The notes under the pieces: model-generated
Databases searched by the model: none
Seen by the model: the letters and a program-made list of their open reading frames with translations, nothing else
What the model was told of the DNA's origin: nothing
Assembly: GCF_025144145.1 (NCBI RefSeq)
Contig: NZ_CP083546.1
Coordinates: 695,001 to 759,000 of the forward strand
Origin: Leisingera sp. M658
Lineage (GTDB): Bacteria > Pseudomonadota > Alphaproteobacteria > Rhodobacterales > Rhodobacteraceae
Direction of reading: 5' to 3'
Length of the DNA stretch: 64,000 nt
Position numbers and translations under genes: made by a program
In this document: in pieces, positions 46,060 through 54,000 of the stretch
Numbering within the stretch: the stretch's first letter is position 1
Layout: each line of letters opens with the position of its first letter

Positions 46060-47490
46060 ATGACGCAAACCGTGGAAATTCCGCTGTGGTTATTCATGCT
46101 GGTCGTGGGCTTCGCCGCGGTGACTTTTGCCTCGCATTTTCTGTTTCCCTCGGTGCGCTGGTTTTTCCGGCGGCGTCTGGAGCGTGCCGTGGCGCGGCTG
46201 AACCAGCGGCTCGAACGCCCGATTGAGCCGTTCAAGCTGGCCCGGCGCCACGACATGATCCAGCGGCTGATCCATGATCCGCAGGTGGCCCAGGCGGCGG
46301 CGGATCACGCGGCCGCAGAAGGCATCCCCGAAAACGTGGCGTTTGAACAGGTGCGCCGCTATGCCCGCGAGATCGTGCCCGGATTTTCCGCTTTTGCCTA
46401 TTTCGGCCTCGCCATCCGCGCGGCGCGGCTGTTGTCCAATGCGGTCTACAGGGTGCGGCTGGGCCATCAGGACGAGGCGGCGCTGCGCGCCATCGACCCG
46501 AATGCAACGGTGGTCTTTGTGATGAACCACCGTTCGAACATGGACTATGTGCTGGTCACTTATCTGGCGGCGGATCGCACTGCGCTGTCTTATGCGGTGG
46601 GGGAATGGGCGCGGGTCTGGCCGCTGTCACGCCTGATCCGGGCGATGGGCGCCTATTTCATCCGCCGCCGTTCGCGCAATGATCTCTACCGCAAGGTGCT
46701 GGCCTCCTATGTGCGGCTGGCAACCCGCGGCGGATCCACCCAGGCGATGTTCCCCGAAGGGGGCCTTAGCCTGGACGGTGCCATTGCTGCGCCCAAACTG
46801 GGCCTGCTGAAGTATATTGTCGAAGGCTATGACCCGGAGGGGCGCGATGTGGTCTTTGTGCCGGTGGCGTTGAATTACGACCGGGTGCTGGAAGACAGGA
46901 TCCTGACCTCTGCTGCCAAGGATGGCGACCGCAGGTTCCGGGCCCGGATCGGCCTGGTGGCGCTGCGGCTGCTGCGGCTGTTGTGGCTGTGGATGACCGG
47001 GCGTTACCACCGTTCGGGCTATGCCGGAGTGAACTTTGGCCGCCCCCTCAGCCTGGCCGCGTTTGGTGCCGGGCGGCAAGGGGACATGACCAAGCCGCTG
47101 GGTCGTGAGCTGATGGCACGGATCAGCGCCATTGTTCCGGTTCTGCCGGTGCCGCTGATTGCCGCCATTCTGCAGCAGCACGGTCCCCTTAGCCGTGCCG
47201 CCGTTGAGCATCAGCTGGCGGATCTGATTGCGGCGATGCCGCTGGCCCATGTCCACATGCCGCGGGAAAACCTGGGCTATGCCGCGGACGCAGGGCTGCG
47301 GCAGCTGGTGCGGCGCGGTCTTGTCACCGAGGACAACGGGCGGTTCAGCCCGGTTGCGGCGCGGCGCGATCTGCTGGCCTTCTATGCCAATTCCATCCGC
47401 CACCTGTTGCCTCGAAACGGCTCGAACGCGGATGGCGGCGATGGTTTTTCTGCACCTGCCAAGGACAATGCTGCATCTGCAGGGTCATAA
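46060..47490 (+). CDS. PlsB-like glycerol-3-phosphate 1-O-acyltransferase
   Basis: A 476-residue membrane-associated acyltransferase. An N-terminal helix (about 10-28) is followed by the HX4D catalytic box VMNHRSNMDY (His157, Asp162). Block II is GAYFIRRRSRNDLYRKVL and block III is MFPEGGLSLDG; VFVPVALNYDRV matches block IV of the PlsB/GPAT type. It is shorter than E. coli PlsB (about 800) and longer than PlsC. It probably catalyses the first acylation in phospholipid synthesis or a related step. The start is chosen at MTQTVEIPLW; upstream in-frame residues look unconserved. ccrA follows by about 110 bases. Confidence 0.85.
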   Translation: MTQTVEIPLWLFMLVVGFAAVTFASHFLFPSVRWFFRRRLERAVARLNQRLERPIEPFKLARRHDMIQRLIHDPQVAQAAADHAAAEGIPENVAFEQVRRYAREIVPGFSAFAYFGLAIRAARLLSNAVYRVRLGHQDEAALRAIDPNATVVFVMNHRSNMDYVLVTYLAADRTALSYAVGEWARVWPLSRLIRAMGAYFIRRRSRNDLYRKVLASYVRLATRGGSTQAMFPEGGLSLDGAIAAPKLGLLKYIVEGYDPEGRDVVFVPVALNYDRVLEDRILTSAAKDGDRRFRARIGLVALRLLRLLWLWMTGRYHRSGYAGVNFGRPLSLAAFGAGRQGDMTKPLGRELMARISAIVPVLPVPLIAAILQQHGPLSRAAVEHQLADLIAAMPLAHVHMPRENLGYAADAGLRQLVRRGLVTEDNGRFSPVAARRDLLAFYANSIRHLLPRNGSNADGGDGFSAPAKDNAASAGS

Positions 47491-47602
47491 AATTACCCAT
47501 ACTTGCCAAAAGAGGTTGCAATATTACCTTCTCAATCCTATCCCTCAGGTAACCGCTGCGATTCTGCACCGCGGCAATTGACAGGATGCAAAGGAGGCCA
47601 TC

Positions 47603-48889
47603 ATGGCATTGGATACCCAGACTGACGTCATGTCGTACGAGGCGCCCGAGAAAGATCTCTATGAGATGGGCGAAATGCCCCCGATGGGATATGTGCCCAA
47701 GAAGATGTACGCATGGGCGATCCGCAAGGAGCGCCACGGCGAGCCGAACACTGCGATGGAGCAGGAAGTGGTCGACGTGCCCGAGCTGGACAGCAACGAA
47801 GTGCTGGTTCTGGTGATGGCGGCGGGCGTCAACTACAATGGTGTCTGGGCCTCCCTCGGCACGCCGATCTCGCCCTTTGACGGCCACAAGGCGCCTTATC
47901 ACATTGCCGGCTCCGATGCTGCCGGCATCGTTTGGGCCGTTGGTTCCAAAGTCACCCGCTGGAAAGTCGGCGACGAGGTGGTGATCCACTGCAACCAGGA
48001 CGACGGCGACGACGAGGAATGCAACGGCGGCGATCCGATGTTCTCGACCAGCCAGCGGATCTGGGGCTATGAGACTCCGGATGGTTCGTTTGCTCAGTTC
48101 ACCAACGTGCAGGCCCAGCAGCTGATGCCGCGCCCCAAGCACCTGACCTGGGAAGAAAGCGCCTGCTACACGCTGACGCTGGCCACCGCCTACCGGATGC
48201 TGTTCGGCCACGAACCGCATGACCTGAAGCCGGGCCAGAACGTTCTGGTCTGGGGCGCTTCGGGCGGCCTGGGGTCCTATGCGATCCAGCTGATCAACAC
48301 GGCGGGCGCCAACGCCATCGGCGTGATCTCGGATGAAAGCAAGCGCGACTTTGTCATGGGCCTGGGCGCCAAGGGCGTTCTGAACCGCAAGGACTTCAAC
48401 TGCTGGGGGCAGATGCCCACAGTGAACACCCCCGAATACGCTGCCTGGTTCAAGGAAGCGCGTAAATTCGGCAAAGCGATCTGGGACATCACCGGCAAAG
48501 GCGTAAACGTCGACATGGTGTTCGAGCATCCCGGCGAGAGCACTTTTCCTGTCTCGACTTTCGTCTGCAAAAAGGGTGGCATGGTTGTGATCTGCGCGGG
48601 CACCACCGGCTATAACCTGACCTTTGACGTGCGCTACATGTGGATGCATCAGAAACGTTTGCAGGGCTCGCATTTTGCCCATCTCAAGCAGGCCGCGTCT
48701 GCAAACAAACTGATGGTCGAGCGCCGCCTGGATCCCTGCATGTCCGAAGTCTTTACCTGGAACGATCTGCCGGAGGCGCATATGAAGATGCGGCGCAACG
48801 AGCATCTGCCCGGCAACATGTCGGTACTGGTTCAGGCGCCAAAGACCGGCCTGCGCACCCTTCAGGATGTGCTCGACGCCAAAGGCTGA
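47603..48889 (+). CDS. ccrA: Crotonyl-CoA carboxylase/reductase
   Basis: Key enzyme of the ethylmalonyl-CoA pathway: NADPH-dependent reductive carboxylation of crotonyl-CoA to (2S)-ethylmalonyl-CoA. The 428 residues belong to the medium-chain dehydrogenase family, with NADPH-binding WGASGGLGSYAIQ (218-229) and the catalytic-pocket VNYNGVWASLG. KRLQGSHFAH contains a histidine at the place of the CO2-binding histidine known in this family. AAAGGAGG precedes the ATG. A terminator follows. Its presence, with ecm, mch and mcl2, implies acetyl-CoA assimilation without isocitrate lyase. Confidence 0.96.
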   Translation: MALDTQTDVMSYEAPEKDLYEMGEMPPMGYVPKKMYAWAIRKERHGEPNTAMEQEVVDVPELDSNEVLVLVMAAGVNYNGVWASLGTPISPFDGHKAPYHIAGSDAAGIVWAVGSKVTRWKVGDEVVIHCNQDDGDDEECNGGDPMFSTSQRIWGYETPDGSFAQFTNVQAQQLMPRPKHLTWEESACYTLTLATAYRMLFGHEPHDLKPGQNVLVWGASGGLGSYAIQLINTAGANAIGVISDESKRDFVMGLGAKGVLNRKDFNCWGQMPTVNTPEYAAWFKEARKFGKAIWDITGKGVNVDMVFEHPGESTFPVSTFVCKKGGMVVICAGTTGYNLTFDVRYMWMHQKRLQGSHFAHLKQAASANKLMVERRLDPCMSEVFTWNDLPEAHMKMRRNEHLPGNMSVLVQAPKTGLRTLQDVLDAKG

Positions 48890-48922
48890 TTTGCCGGCGC
48901 TTCCAAGATGGACTGAAATCTC

Positions 48923-48957
48923 CCCGCGAATCATATCTGTGCTTCGCGGGTTTTTTT
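48923..48957 (+). terminator. Terminator of ccrA
   Basis: CCCGCGAA (48923-48930) pairs with TTCGCGGG (48943-48950) around 12 bases, followed by seven T. It lies 33 bases after the ccrA stop and separates the gene from luxR. Confidence 0.9.
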
Positions 48958-49243
48958 GTAATTTTATCTTTTTCAGGAAGTTAACTGCTGCGCCCTCCCT
49001 ATTTCTGGGGAGGCGCGGTTCGGAGGCCGCGTAATTAAGTTGTTGGTGTTGCGCTCCCGGCGCAATTCCCGCGCAATCGGATGCCTTGCAGCAGTAAACT
49101 GCCCAAACCCTTGAGGTTGTCATTGACCGCACAAAGCCCCGCACTGCAAAAGAACAACAGTTGTCTGCAACGAACCCCGAGACAGCCTTGCTGGTTGTGA
49201 ATAGCCGGATCGGGCAGGCTCTGGACTGAACTGGTATACGGCA
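48958..49243. promoter_or_regulatory. Upstream region of luxR
   Basis: No gene is seen. CCTCCC and GGGAGG form a small hairpin near 48,995-49,015, and ACAACAGTTGT, an imperfect palindrome, lies near 49,152-49,162. No convincing lux-box was identified. The luxR ATG has a weak ribosome-binding context, so expression may be low or translationally controlled. Confidence 0.35.
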
Positions 49244-49963
49244 ATGGCACATAAGGCAGAGTTGGACCGCATTCTGGAGGCGCTTGACGCCACCAAGACC
49301 CTTGACGGGCTGCAATCGATTATTGACCAGGTGCGCGGCGTGTTCGGGGTTGATCATGCCATGTATCATTGGGTCGACAGCGCCGGCGACCACTACCATT
49401 TCGGCACCTATCCGCAGGCTTGGGTCGAGCGCTACCAGGAAATGGCCTATGTGCGGGTCGATCCGGTGGTGGCCGGCTGCTATCAGCGGTTCCACCCGGT
49501 TGACTGGAAGCGGCTGGACTGGTCGCCGAAACCGGCTCGCGAATTCCTGAAAGACGCGCTGGAGCATGGGGTCGGCAATCAGGGTTACTCCATTCCGATC
49601 CGCGGGCCGAACGGGCAATTTGCGGTGTTTACCGTCAGCCATAATTGCGACGACGAGACCTGGGAAAAGCTCACGGAACGCTGCAGCCGCGATATGATCC
49701 TGATGGCACATTATTTCAACCGGAAGGCGCTTGAGTTCGAGCCGAGCCGCAGCCCGGAGCAGGCTCAGCCGCTGTCGCCGCGTGAAGTGGACGCACTGAC
49801 ATTGCTGGCCATCGGTTACAGCCGTGCACAGGTGGCAAAAACCCTGTCAATCTCTGAGCACACGCTGCGTGTCTATATTGAAAGTGCCCGGTTCAAGCTT
49901 GGCGCAATCAATACGACGCACGCCATTGCCCGGGCCATGACACTCGGTTTTATTGTAGTTTAA
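49244..49963 (+). CDS. luxR: LuxR-family quorum-sensing transcriptional regulator
   Basis: A 239-residue regulator. Residues about 18-160 form the autoinducer-binding domain, with the pocket residues in YHWVDSAGDHYHFGTYPQAWVERY and YVRVDPVV by position. The C-terminal LuxR helix-turn-helix (about 175-235) has LSPREVDALTLLAIGYSRAQVAKTL and SEHTLRVYIESARFKLGA. Adjacent luxI on the same strand makes a cognate pair; it likely binds a long-chain acyl-homoserine lactone. Targets could include luxI itself. The gene follows the ccrA terminator. Confidence 0.92.
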   Translation: MAHKAELDRILEALDATKTLDGLQSIIDQVRGVFGVDHAMYHWVDSAGDHYHFGTYPQAWVERYQEMAYVRVDPVVAGCYQRFHPVDWKRLDWSPKPAREFLKDALEHGVGNQGYSIPIRGPNGQFAVFTVSHNCDDETWEKLTERCSRDMILMAHYFNRKALEFEPSRSPEQAQPLSPREVDALTLLAIGYSRAQVAKTLSISEHTLRVYIESARFKLGAINTTHAIARAMTLGFIVV

Positions 49964-49965
49964 CG

Positions 49966-49999
49966 TCAGAGTGTGGCGGCCATTGTAAATACACTCTGA
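49966..49999. promoter_or_regulatory. Dyad between luxR and luxI
   Basis: TCAGAGTGT (49966-49974) and ACACTCTGA (49991-49999) are perfect 9-base arms separated by 16 bases, starting two bases after the luxR stop. No T run follows. It may be a LuxR-type operator of the luxI promoter, although lux boxes are usually shorter (about 20 bp), or the foot of luxR mRNA. Confidence 0.5.
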
Positions 50000-50023
50000 A
50001 ATTGCATTATGCAGGCGTAATCT

Positions 50024-50050
50024 GTCCCCACTGATCTACCAGAAGGGGAC
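50024..50050 (+). promoter_or_regulatory. Hairpin covering the luxI ribosome-binding site
   Basis: GTCCCC (50024-50029) pairs with GGGGAC (50045-50050). The right arm is part of the luxI Shine-Dalgarno sequence (AAGGGGA), which lies seven to twelve bases before the ATG. Folding would hide it, so luxI may be translationally repressed or RNA-regulated. Confidence 0.5.
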
Positions 50051-50056
50051 TAATCA

Positions 50057-50698
50057 ATGCTTCGCTATATCTACGGCCATGATCTTCACAACCATGCAGA
50101 CCTTGCACACTCTATGTTCCGCGACCGTGCGGATCAATTCCAGGCCCGGCTGGGCTGGGAGGTGCAGGTGGACTGCAAGGGTGAGGAGCGCGACCGCTAC
50201 GACCAGCTGGATCCGCTCTATGTGATCTGGGAAATGCCGGATGGCAGCCATGGCGGCTCGATGCGGTTTCTTCCGACCACTGGCCCGGTGATGGTCAATG
50301 ACGTCTTTCTTGATCTGGCCGGCGGGGTGCCGATCTGCAGCCCGCTGATCTGGGAATGCACCCGGTTCTGCCTGTCCCGCGACGCGGGCGGCAATGTGGC
50401 GGGGGCGCTGACCCTGGGCGGGGTTGAGATCATGCGCAATTTTTCCGTCGCGCATTTCGCCGGGGTCTTTGACCGCCGCATGGTGCGGATCTACCGCAGC
50501 CTCGGCTTCAGCCCGGACATCATCGGCACCCAGGGCGAAGGCCGTGAACGGATCTGCCTCGGCTTGTGGGAATACACGCCCGAGGTCTATCTGAACGTTG
50601 CCTCCAAGGCCGGGATTGCCCCCGATCTGTCGCAGCTCTGGTTCGATCGGTCCTTTGGCAGTGCCGGTGCGGCAGCGCCCATGGCTCTCACTGGCTGA
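50057..50698 (+). CDS. luxI: Acyl-homoserine-lactone synthase
   Basis: Makes an N-acyl-homoserine lactone from S-adenosylmethionine and an acyl-ACP (or acyl-CoA). The 213 residues retain the LuxI core: the N-terminal MFRDRADQFQARLGWEV region, EERDRYDQLDPLYVI, GGSMRFLPTTGPVMV and WECTRFC by position. The acyl chain length cannot be read from sequence. A hairpin over the ribosome-binding site and a dyad before it suggest tight control. Confidence 0.95.
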   Translation: MLRYIYGHDLHNHADLAHSMFRDRADQFQARLGWEVQVDCKGEERDRYDQLDPLYVIWEMPDGSHGGSMRFLPTTGPVMVNDVFLDLAGGVPICSPLIWECTRFCLSRDAGGNVAGALTLGGVEIMRNFSVAHFAGVFDRRMVRIYRSLGFSPDIIGTQGEGRERICLGLWEYTPEVYLNVASKAGIAPDLSQLWFDRSFGSAGAAAPMALTG

Positions 50699-50761
50699 TT
50701 GAGTCGAAATCCGGGGCCGGATCCTCTGGCGGACCCGGTCCCGCGGCTGTAGGGTCGCGCA

Positions 50762-52300
50762 ATGACAGCTCTGCCCGTACAGTTCTCCGACGACCAGGCC
50801 ACCGCTTTTGACAGCGTGACCGAGCTCCTGCGCAAGGCAGGGGTGGATCTTGATGACGGGTTGCTGCACCCGCCCCGCGGTGACGCCGGGGTGATGGCAG
50901 TGATCGGCAAGGCAGGATCGGGCAAGACGCTGCTGCTGGCCGAATTGTACAAGGCGCTGGAGCAGGCCGGGGTCGAGGTCGTCTCGGGCGACTATGAAAG
51001 CCGCAAGAAAAGCGACGACCGCCGCACCCTGGCGATCCTGGCGCCAACCAACAAGGCCGCCAGCGTGCTGCGCCTGCGCGGCGTGCCGGCCACCACAATT
51101 CACCGCATTCTTTACACACCGGTCTATGACCCGGAATACGAACGCATCGCCGAATGGCTGGCGGGGCAGGGGGACAAGCCCGAGATTGAAGGGCTGACCG
51201 AGGAAGCCCTGGCCCGCGCGGCTGCGTTCTTTGAGAAAAACAAATCAATCCCCGGCGCCCTGGCCGCCGCGGGCCTGCGCGGCTCGGATTTCATCACCGG
51301 CTGGAAACGGCGTGAGGAGCCGCTGGACATCGGCTTTGTTGACGAAGCCTCGATGCTGGACGACCGCCAGTTCGAGGACCTGAAGGAGATTTTTCCCAAT
51401 CTGGTGCTGTTTGGCGACCCGGCGCAGCTGGCCCCGGTCAATCAGTCAGGCTCAATGGTGTTTGATACCCTGCCGGAGCCGCAGCGCCTGATCCTGAACC
51501 GCATCCACCGGCAAGAGGCTGGCAATCCGATCCTGGATCTTGCCCACGCATTGGCCGACCCGGAGCTGCGGTTCGAGGATTTTGAGCGGATGATCGAAGA
51601 CACCGCCCGGCGCGACGACCGTGTGGTTTGGGGCCAGCGGGTTGAGGTTGACCTGATGGCGCGCTCACCGGTGCTGGTATGGCGCAACAATACAAGAATC
51701 CGGCTGATCAATGCCTTCCGGAATGTCCACGGCGCTCCGGAGGATGCGCTGATCGCCGGAGAGCCATTGATCTGCGACGGTATCGAACTGCCGATGAAAC
51801 ACCGCAAGAAACGCTTGGACTTGGAGGCACGCGGGCTGATCAAGGGCGCCCAGGTGATCTTTCTCGGGGCCGGCCGTAAACCCGGATTCTCCCGCTTGCA
51901 TGTGATGGGGGCCGAGGATCCGCAGGTCTCTGCGGCCTCTATCGTGAAAATCGAAATGCCGGATGAGGAAGAGCCGTTCATTCCCTACGCCGCCCGTATG
52001 GGCGCTACTTTCCTGCATGGTGCGGCGGTGACCATTCACAAGGCGCAAGGCTCGCAATGGGACACCACTCAGGTGTTTGCTCCGGATATCTATGCCGCCG
52101 CCCGCATGGGCCGGGTCGAAGCAGGCCAGCCGCTGTGGAAGCGCCTCGCCTATGTGGCGATCACCCGGGCGCAGGAGCGGCTGATCTGGGTGGTGCGCAA
52201 CCGATTGGCCAAACCGTCGGGCCCATTGCAGGTGGATGACCTGAAGGCGGTGCCAGCCGCCGCGCTGACGCTGGAAACGCAGGAGAATACCCCGGCATGA
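50762..52300 (+). CDS. RecD-like ATP-dependent DNA helicase
   Basis: A 512-residue superfamily 1B helicase. Walker A is IGKAGSGKTLLL (49-56), motif II is FVDEASM (about 192-198), motif III is FGDPAQLAPV, motif V is TIHKAQGSQWD and motif VI is YVAITRAQERL. A zinc-finger-like region is not seen. It matches AAA_30/UvrD_C_2-type RecD2 relatives but is shorter than full RecD, so a role in recombination, repair or replication-fork processing is inferred. Its stop overlaps the SDR gene start (ATGA). Confidence 0.88.
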   Translation: MTALPVQFSDDQATAFDSVTELLRKAGVDLDDGLLHPPRGDAGVMAVIGKAGSGKTLLLAELYKALEQAGVEVVSGDYESRKKSDDRRTLAILAPTNKAASVLRLRGVPATTIHRILYTPVYDPEYERIAEWLAGQGDKPEIEGLTEEALARAAAFFEKNKSIPGALAAAGLRGSDFITGWKRREEPLDIGFVDEASMLDDRQFEDLKEIFPNLVLFGDPAQLAPVNQSGSMVFDTLPEPQRLILNRIHRQEAGNPILDLAHALADPELRFEDFERMIEDTARRDDRVVWGQRVEVDLMARSPVLVWRNNTRIRLINAFRNVHGAPEDALIAGEPLICDGIELPMKHRKKRLDLEARGLIKGAQVIFLGAGRKPGFSRLHVMGAEDPQVSAASIVKIEMPDEEEPFIPYAARMGATFLHGAAVTIHKAQGSQWDTTQVFAPDIYAAARMGRVEAGQPLWKRLAYVAITRAQERLIWVVRNRLAKPSGPLQVDDLKAVPAAALTLETQENTPA

Positions 52301-53034
52301 GCAAGTCCATCCTGATCACCGGCGCCAGCTCAGGCATCGGCCGCGCCGTGGCAGAATTGTTCCTCGCCGAAGGCTGGCAGGCTGGTCTGATTGCACGGCG
52401 GGCGGACAAGCTGCAGGAGGTGGCGCAGGGCCACTCAGGCGCCCATGTGCTGCCTGCCGATGTCACTGACCCGGCGGCTGTGGATCATGCGGTGAACAGC
52501 TTTGCCATGGCGGCGGGGCGGCTGGATGTTCTGTTCAACAACGCAGGCATTTTCACCCCGTCCGGCACCATTGATGAAATCCCGTTGGAAGATTGGTTTG
52601 CCTCCGTCAATGTGAACCTCACCGGCATGTACCTGACGGCCCGTGCGGCCTTCCGCCAGATGCGGCAGCAATCGCCGCAGGGCGGGCGGATCATCAACAA
52701 CGGCTCAATCGCCGCCCATGTGCCGCGGCCCCATTCGGCGCCTTATGCGGTCACCAAGGCAGCGATCACTGGCCTCACCAAAAGCCTGTCGCTGGATGGG
52801 CGCCCTTTTGATATTGCCTGCGGACAGATCGACATCGGCAACACCCGGACCCCGATGGTCGAAGACCTGAGCCAGCGTCATGCCGACGCCAACCCTGGTG
52901 CAGAACCGATGCATACATTTGCGGTGAAGGATGCAGCAAACTCAGTGCTGCATATGGCGAATTTGCCGCTAGAGGCAAATGTTCAGTTCATGACGGTGAT
53001 GGCGACCAAGATGCCCTATATCGGCCGCGGCTGA
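52297..53034 (+). CDS. Short-chain dehydrogenase/reductase
   Basis: A 245-residue classical SDR. The NAD(P)-binding motif is GASSGIG (9-15), NNAG is at 81-84 (LFNNAGIF), and the catalytic set is Ser137, Tyr150 and Lys154 (YAVTK). Substrate unknown. The start overlaps the helicase gene by four bases, so the two are coupled, without an obvious functional link. It ends about 50 bases before a pair of family 1 repeats. Confidence 0.9.
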   Translation: MSKSILITGASSGIGRAVAELFLAEGWQAGLIARRADKLQEVAQGHSGAHVLPADVTDPAAVDHAVNSFAMAAGRLDVLFNNAGIFTPSGTIDEIPLEDWFASVNVNLTGMYLTARAAFRQMRQQSPQGGRIINNGSIAAHVPRPHSAPYAVTKAAITGLTKSLSLDGRPFDIACGQIDIGNTRTPMVEDLSQRHADANPGAEPMHTFAVKDAANSVLHMANLPLEANVQFMTVMATKMPYIGRG

Positions 53035-53087
53035 ACTCTCCCGTCCGTCACCGGCGCATTAGATATGCGCCGCTCCCGTTGGGCGTG

Positions 53088-53143
53088 GCGCTGCGCTGGC
53101 GCGCAGCGTGCCTCCGGCGGGAGTATTTTCGCAAAGGAGAAAC
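53088..53143 (+). repeat. Dispersed intergenic repeat, family 1, copy B
   Basis: GCGCTGCGCTGGCGCGCAGCG hairpin-forming region, then the core GCCTCCGGCGGGAGTATTTT, then CGCAAAGGAGAAAC. It matches copy A near 10.1 kb in order and lies head to head with copy C, forming a convergent pair after the SDR gene. Confidence 0.65.
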
Positions 53144-53150
53144 AGGGGGG

Positions 53151-53212
53151 TTCATCTTTCCCAAGTACTCCGGGGTGAATTGGCCGCGAGGCCAAGAGGG
53201 GCAGCGCCCCTT
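53151..53212 (-). repeat. Dispersed intergenic repeat, family 1, copy C (inverted)
   Basis: Read on the minus strand it has GGGGCGCTGCCCC, a GGCCTCGCGGCC hairpin, the core CACCCCGGAGTACTTGGG and an AAAGATGAA tail, the same layout as copy A. Together with copy B it sits between the convergent SDR and TIGR02186 genes and may serve as a terminator region. Confidence 0.65.
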
Positions 53213-53998
53213 TTACCGGTTCCGAAGCAGGCTGAAAGCGGCTGAGGCGCCCCAGCCGGAGGCAATTGCAATGGCCAGTGCCATCAGGCCATAAAGAAAC
53301 GGCTGCTCGCGGGACATCGAAAACAGGAACCGTTCCAGCCCCACTTTACGCACATCGATTGTGGTCTCGTAACTGGAGACAACCTCGCCGCCGCGGGTTA
53401 GAAAGATGCGGGTCTGGTAGTCGCCCTCAGTCAGGTCCGCCGGCATCTCGATAGCGGTGCGGAACAGGGTCTGCTCATCCACTGCGACAGTGTTTTCCCG
53501 CAGCGAATAGAGCCCGTTGTCCTCGCGGATGCGCACCACCGCGTCAGCAAAGGACTGGGCGCCGCGGATGTGCATCGCCGCACCGACCGAACGGATAGCC
53601 CGTTCGATGGACACCCGGAAACGCAAATCTTCGGTATCCGTCAGCACCTGGTCAAACGGTGCGCTGGTGGCCACCGCATAGAACGCCGGGGCCGAGTCCA
53701 CCAGCACGCTGTCCACATTGACCCAGATCCCCAGCTTCTTTTCCTTGCGGCGCACCATCACCGCCGGGGCAGGGCCGGACACTGTGACAATCACTTCCAG
53801 CGGATCCTCCGACGGGATCGGGGTTTCGCGTTTCACCGCGCCGAAGATCAGAATCTCCGAACCATCGAAAGTGGCGGTGATCGCGACCCGGTCCTGGCTG
53901 AGGCCCAGAACAACTTCTTCCTTGGCGGCCTGGGCGGCAGACTGCGGCAGCAGTGCCAGGGCGGCAGCTGTGAGGGCGGACATAAGCAGCTTGCGCAT
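53213..53998 (-). CDS. TIGR02186 family membrane-anchored protein
   Basis: A 261-residue protein with a signal peptide (MRKLLMSALTAAALALLPQSAAQA), a beta-rich periplasmic domain of about 200 residues, and a C-terminal helix (about 235-255, PFLYGLMALAIAIASGWGASA). This pattern matches the TIGR02186 family, so a single-pass anchor facing the periplasm is expected. It follows a TauE/SafE permease gene by two bases, suggesting an accessory role for that exporter. Function unknown. Confidence 0.85.
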   Translation of the reverse strand: MRKLLMSALTAAALALLPQSAAQAAKEEVVLGLSQDRVAITATFDGSEILIFGAVKRETPIPSEDPLEVIVTVSGPAPAVMVRRKEKKLGIWVNVDSVLVDSAPAFYAVATSAPFDQVLTDTEDLRFRVSIERAIRSVGAAMHIRGAQSFADAVVRIREDNGLYSLRENTVAVDEQTLFRTAIEMPADLTEGDYQTRIFLTRGGEVVSSYETTIDVRKVGLERFLFSMSREQPFLYGLMALAIAIASGWGASAAFSLLRNR

Positions 53999-54000
53999 GA

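Noticed and set aside
47345-49711. 788-codon minus-strand frame opposite ccrA and luxR
   Set aside because: It runs through the ccrA terminator and two clear plus-strand genes; no motif was seen.
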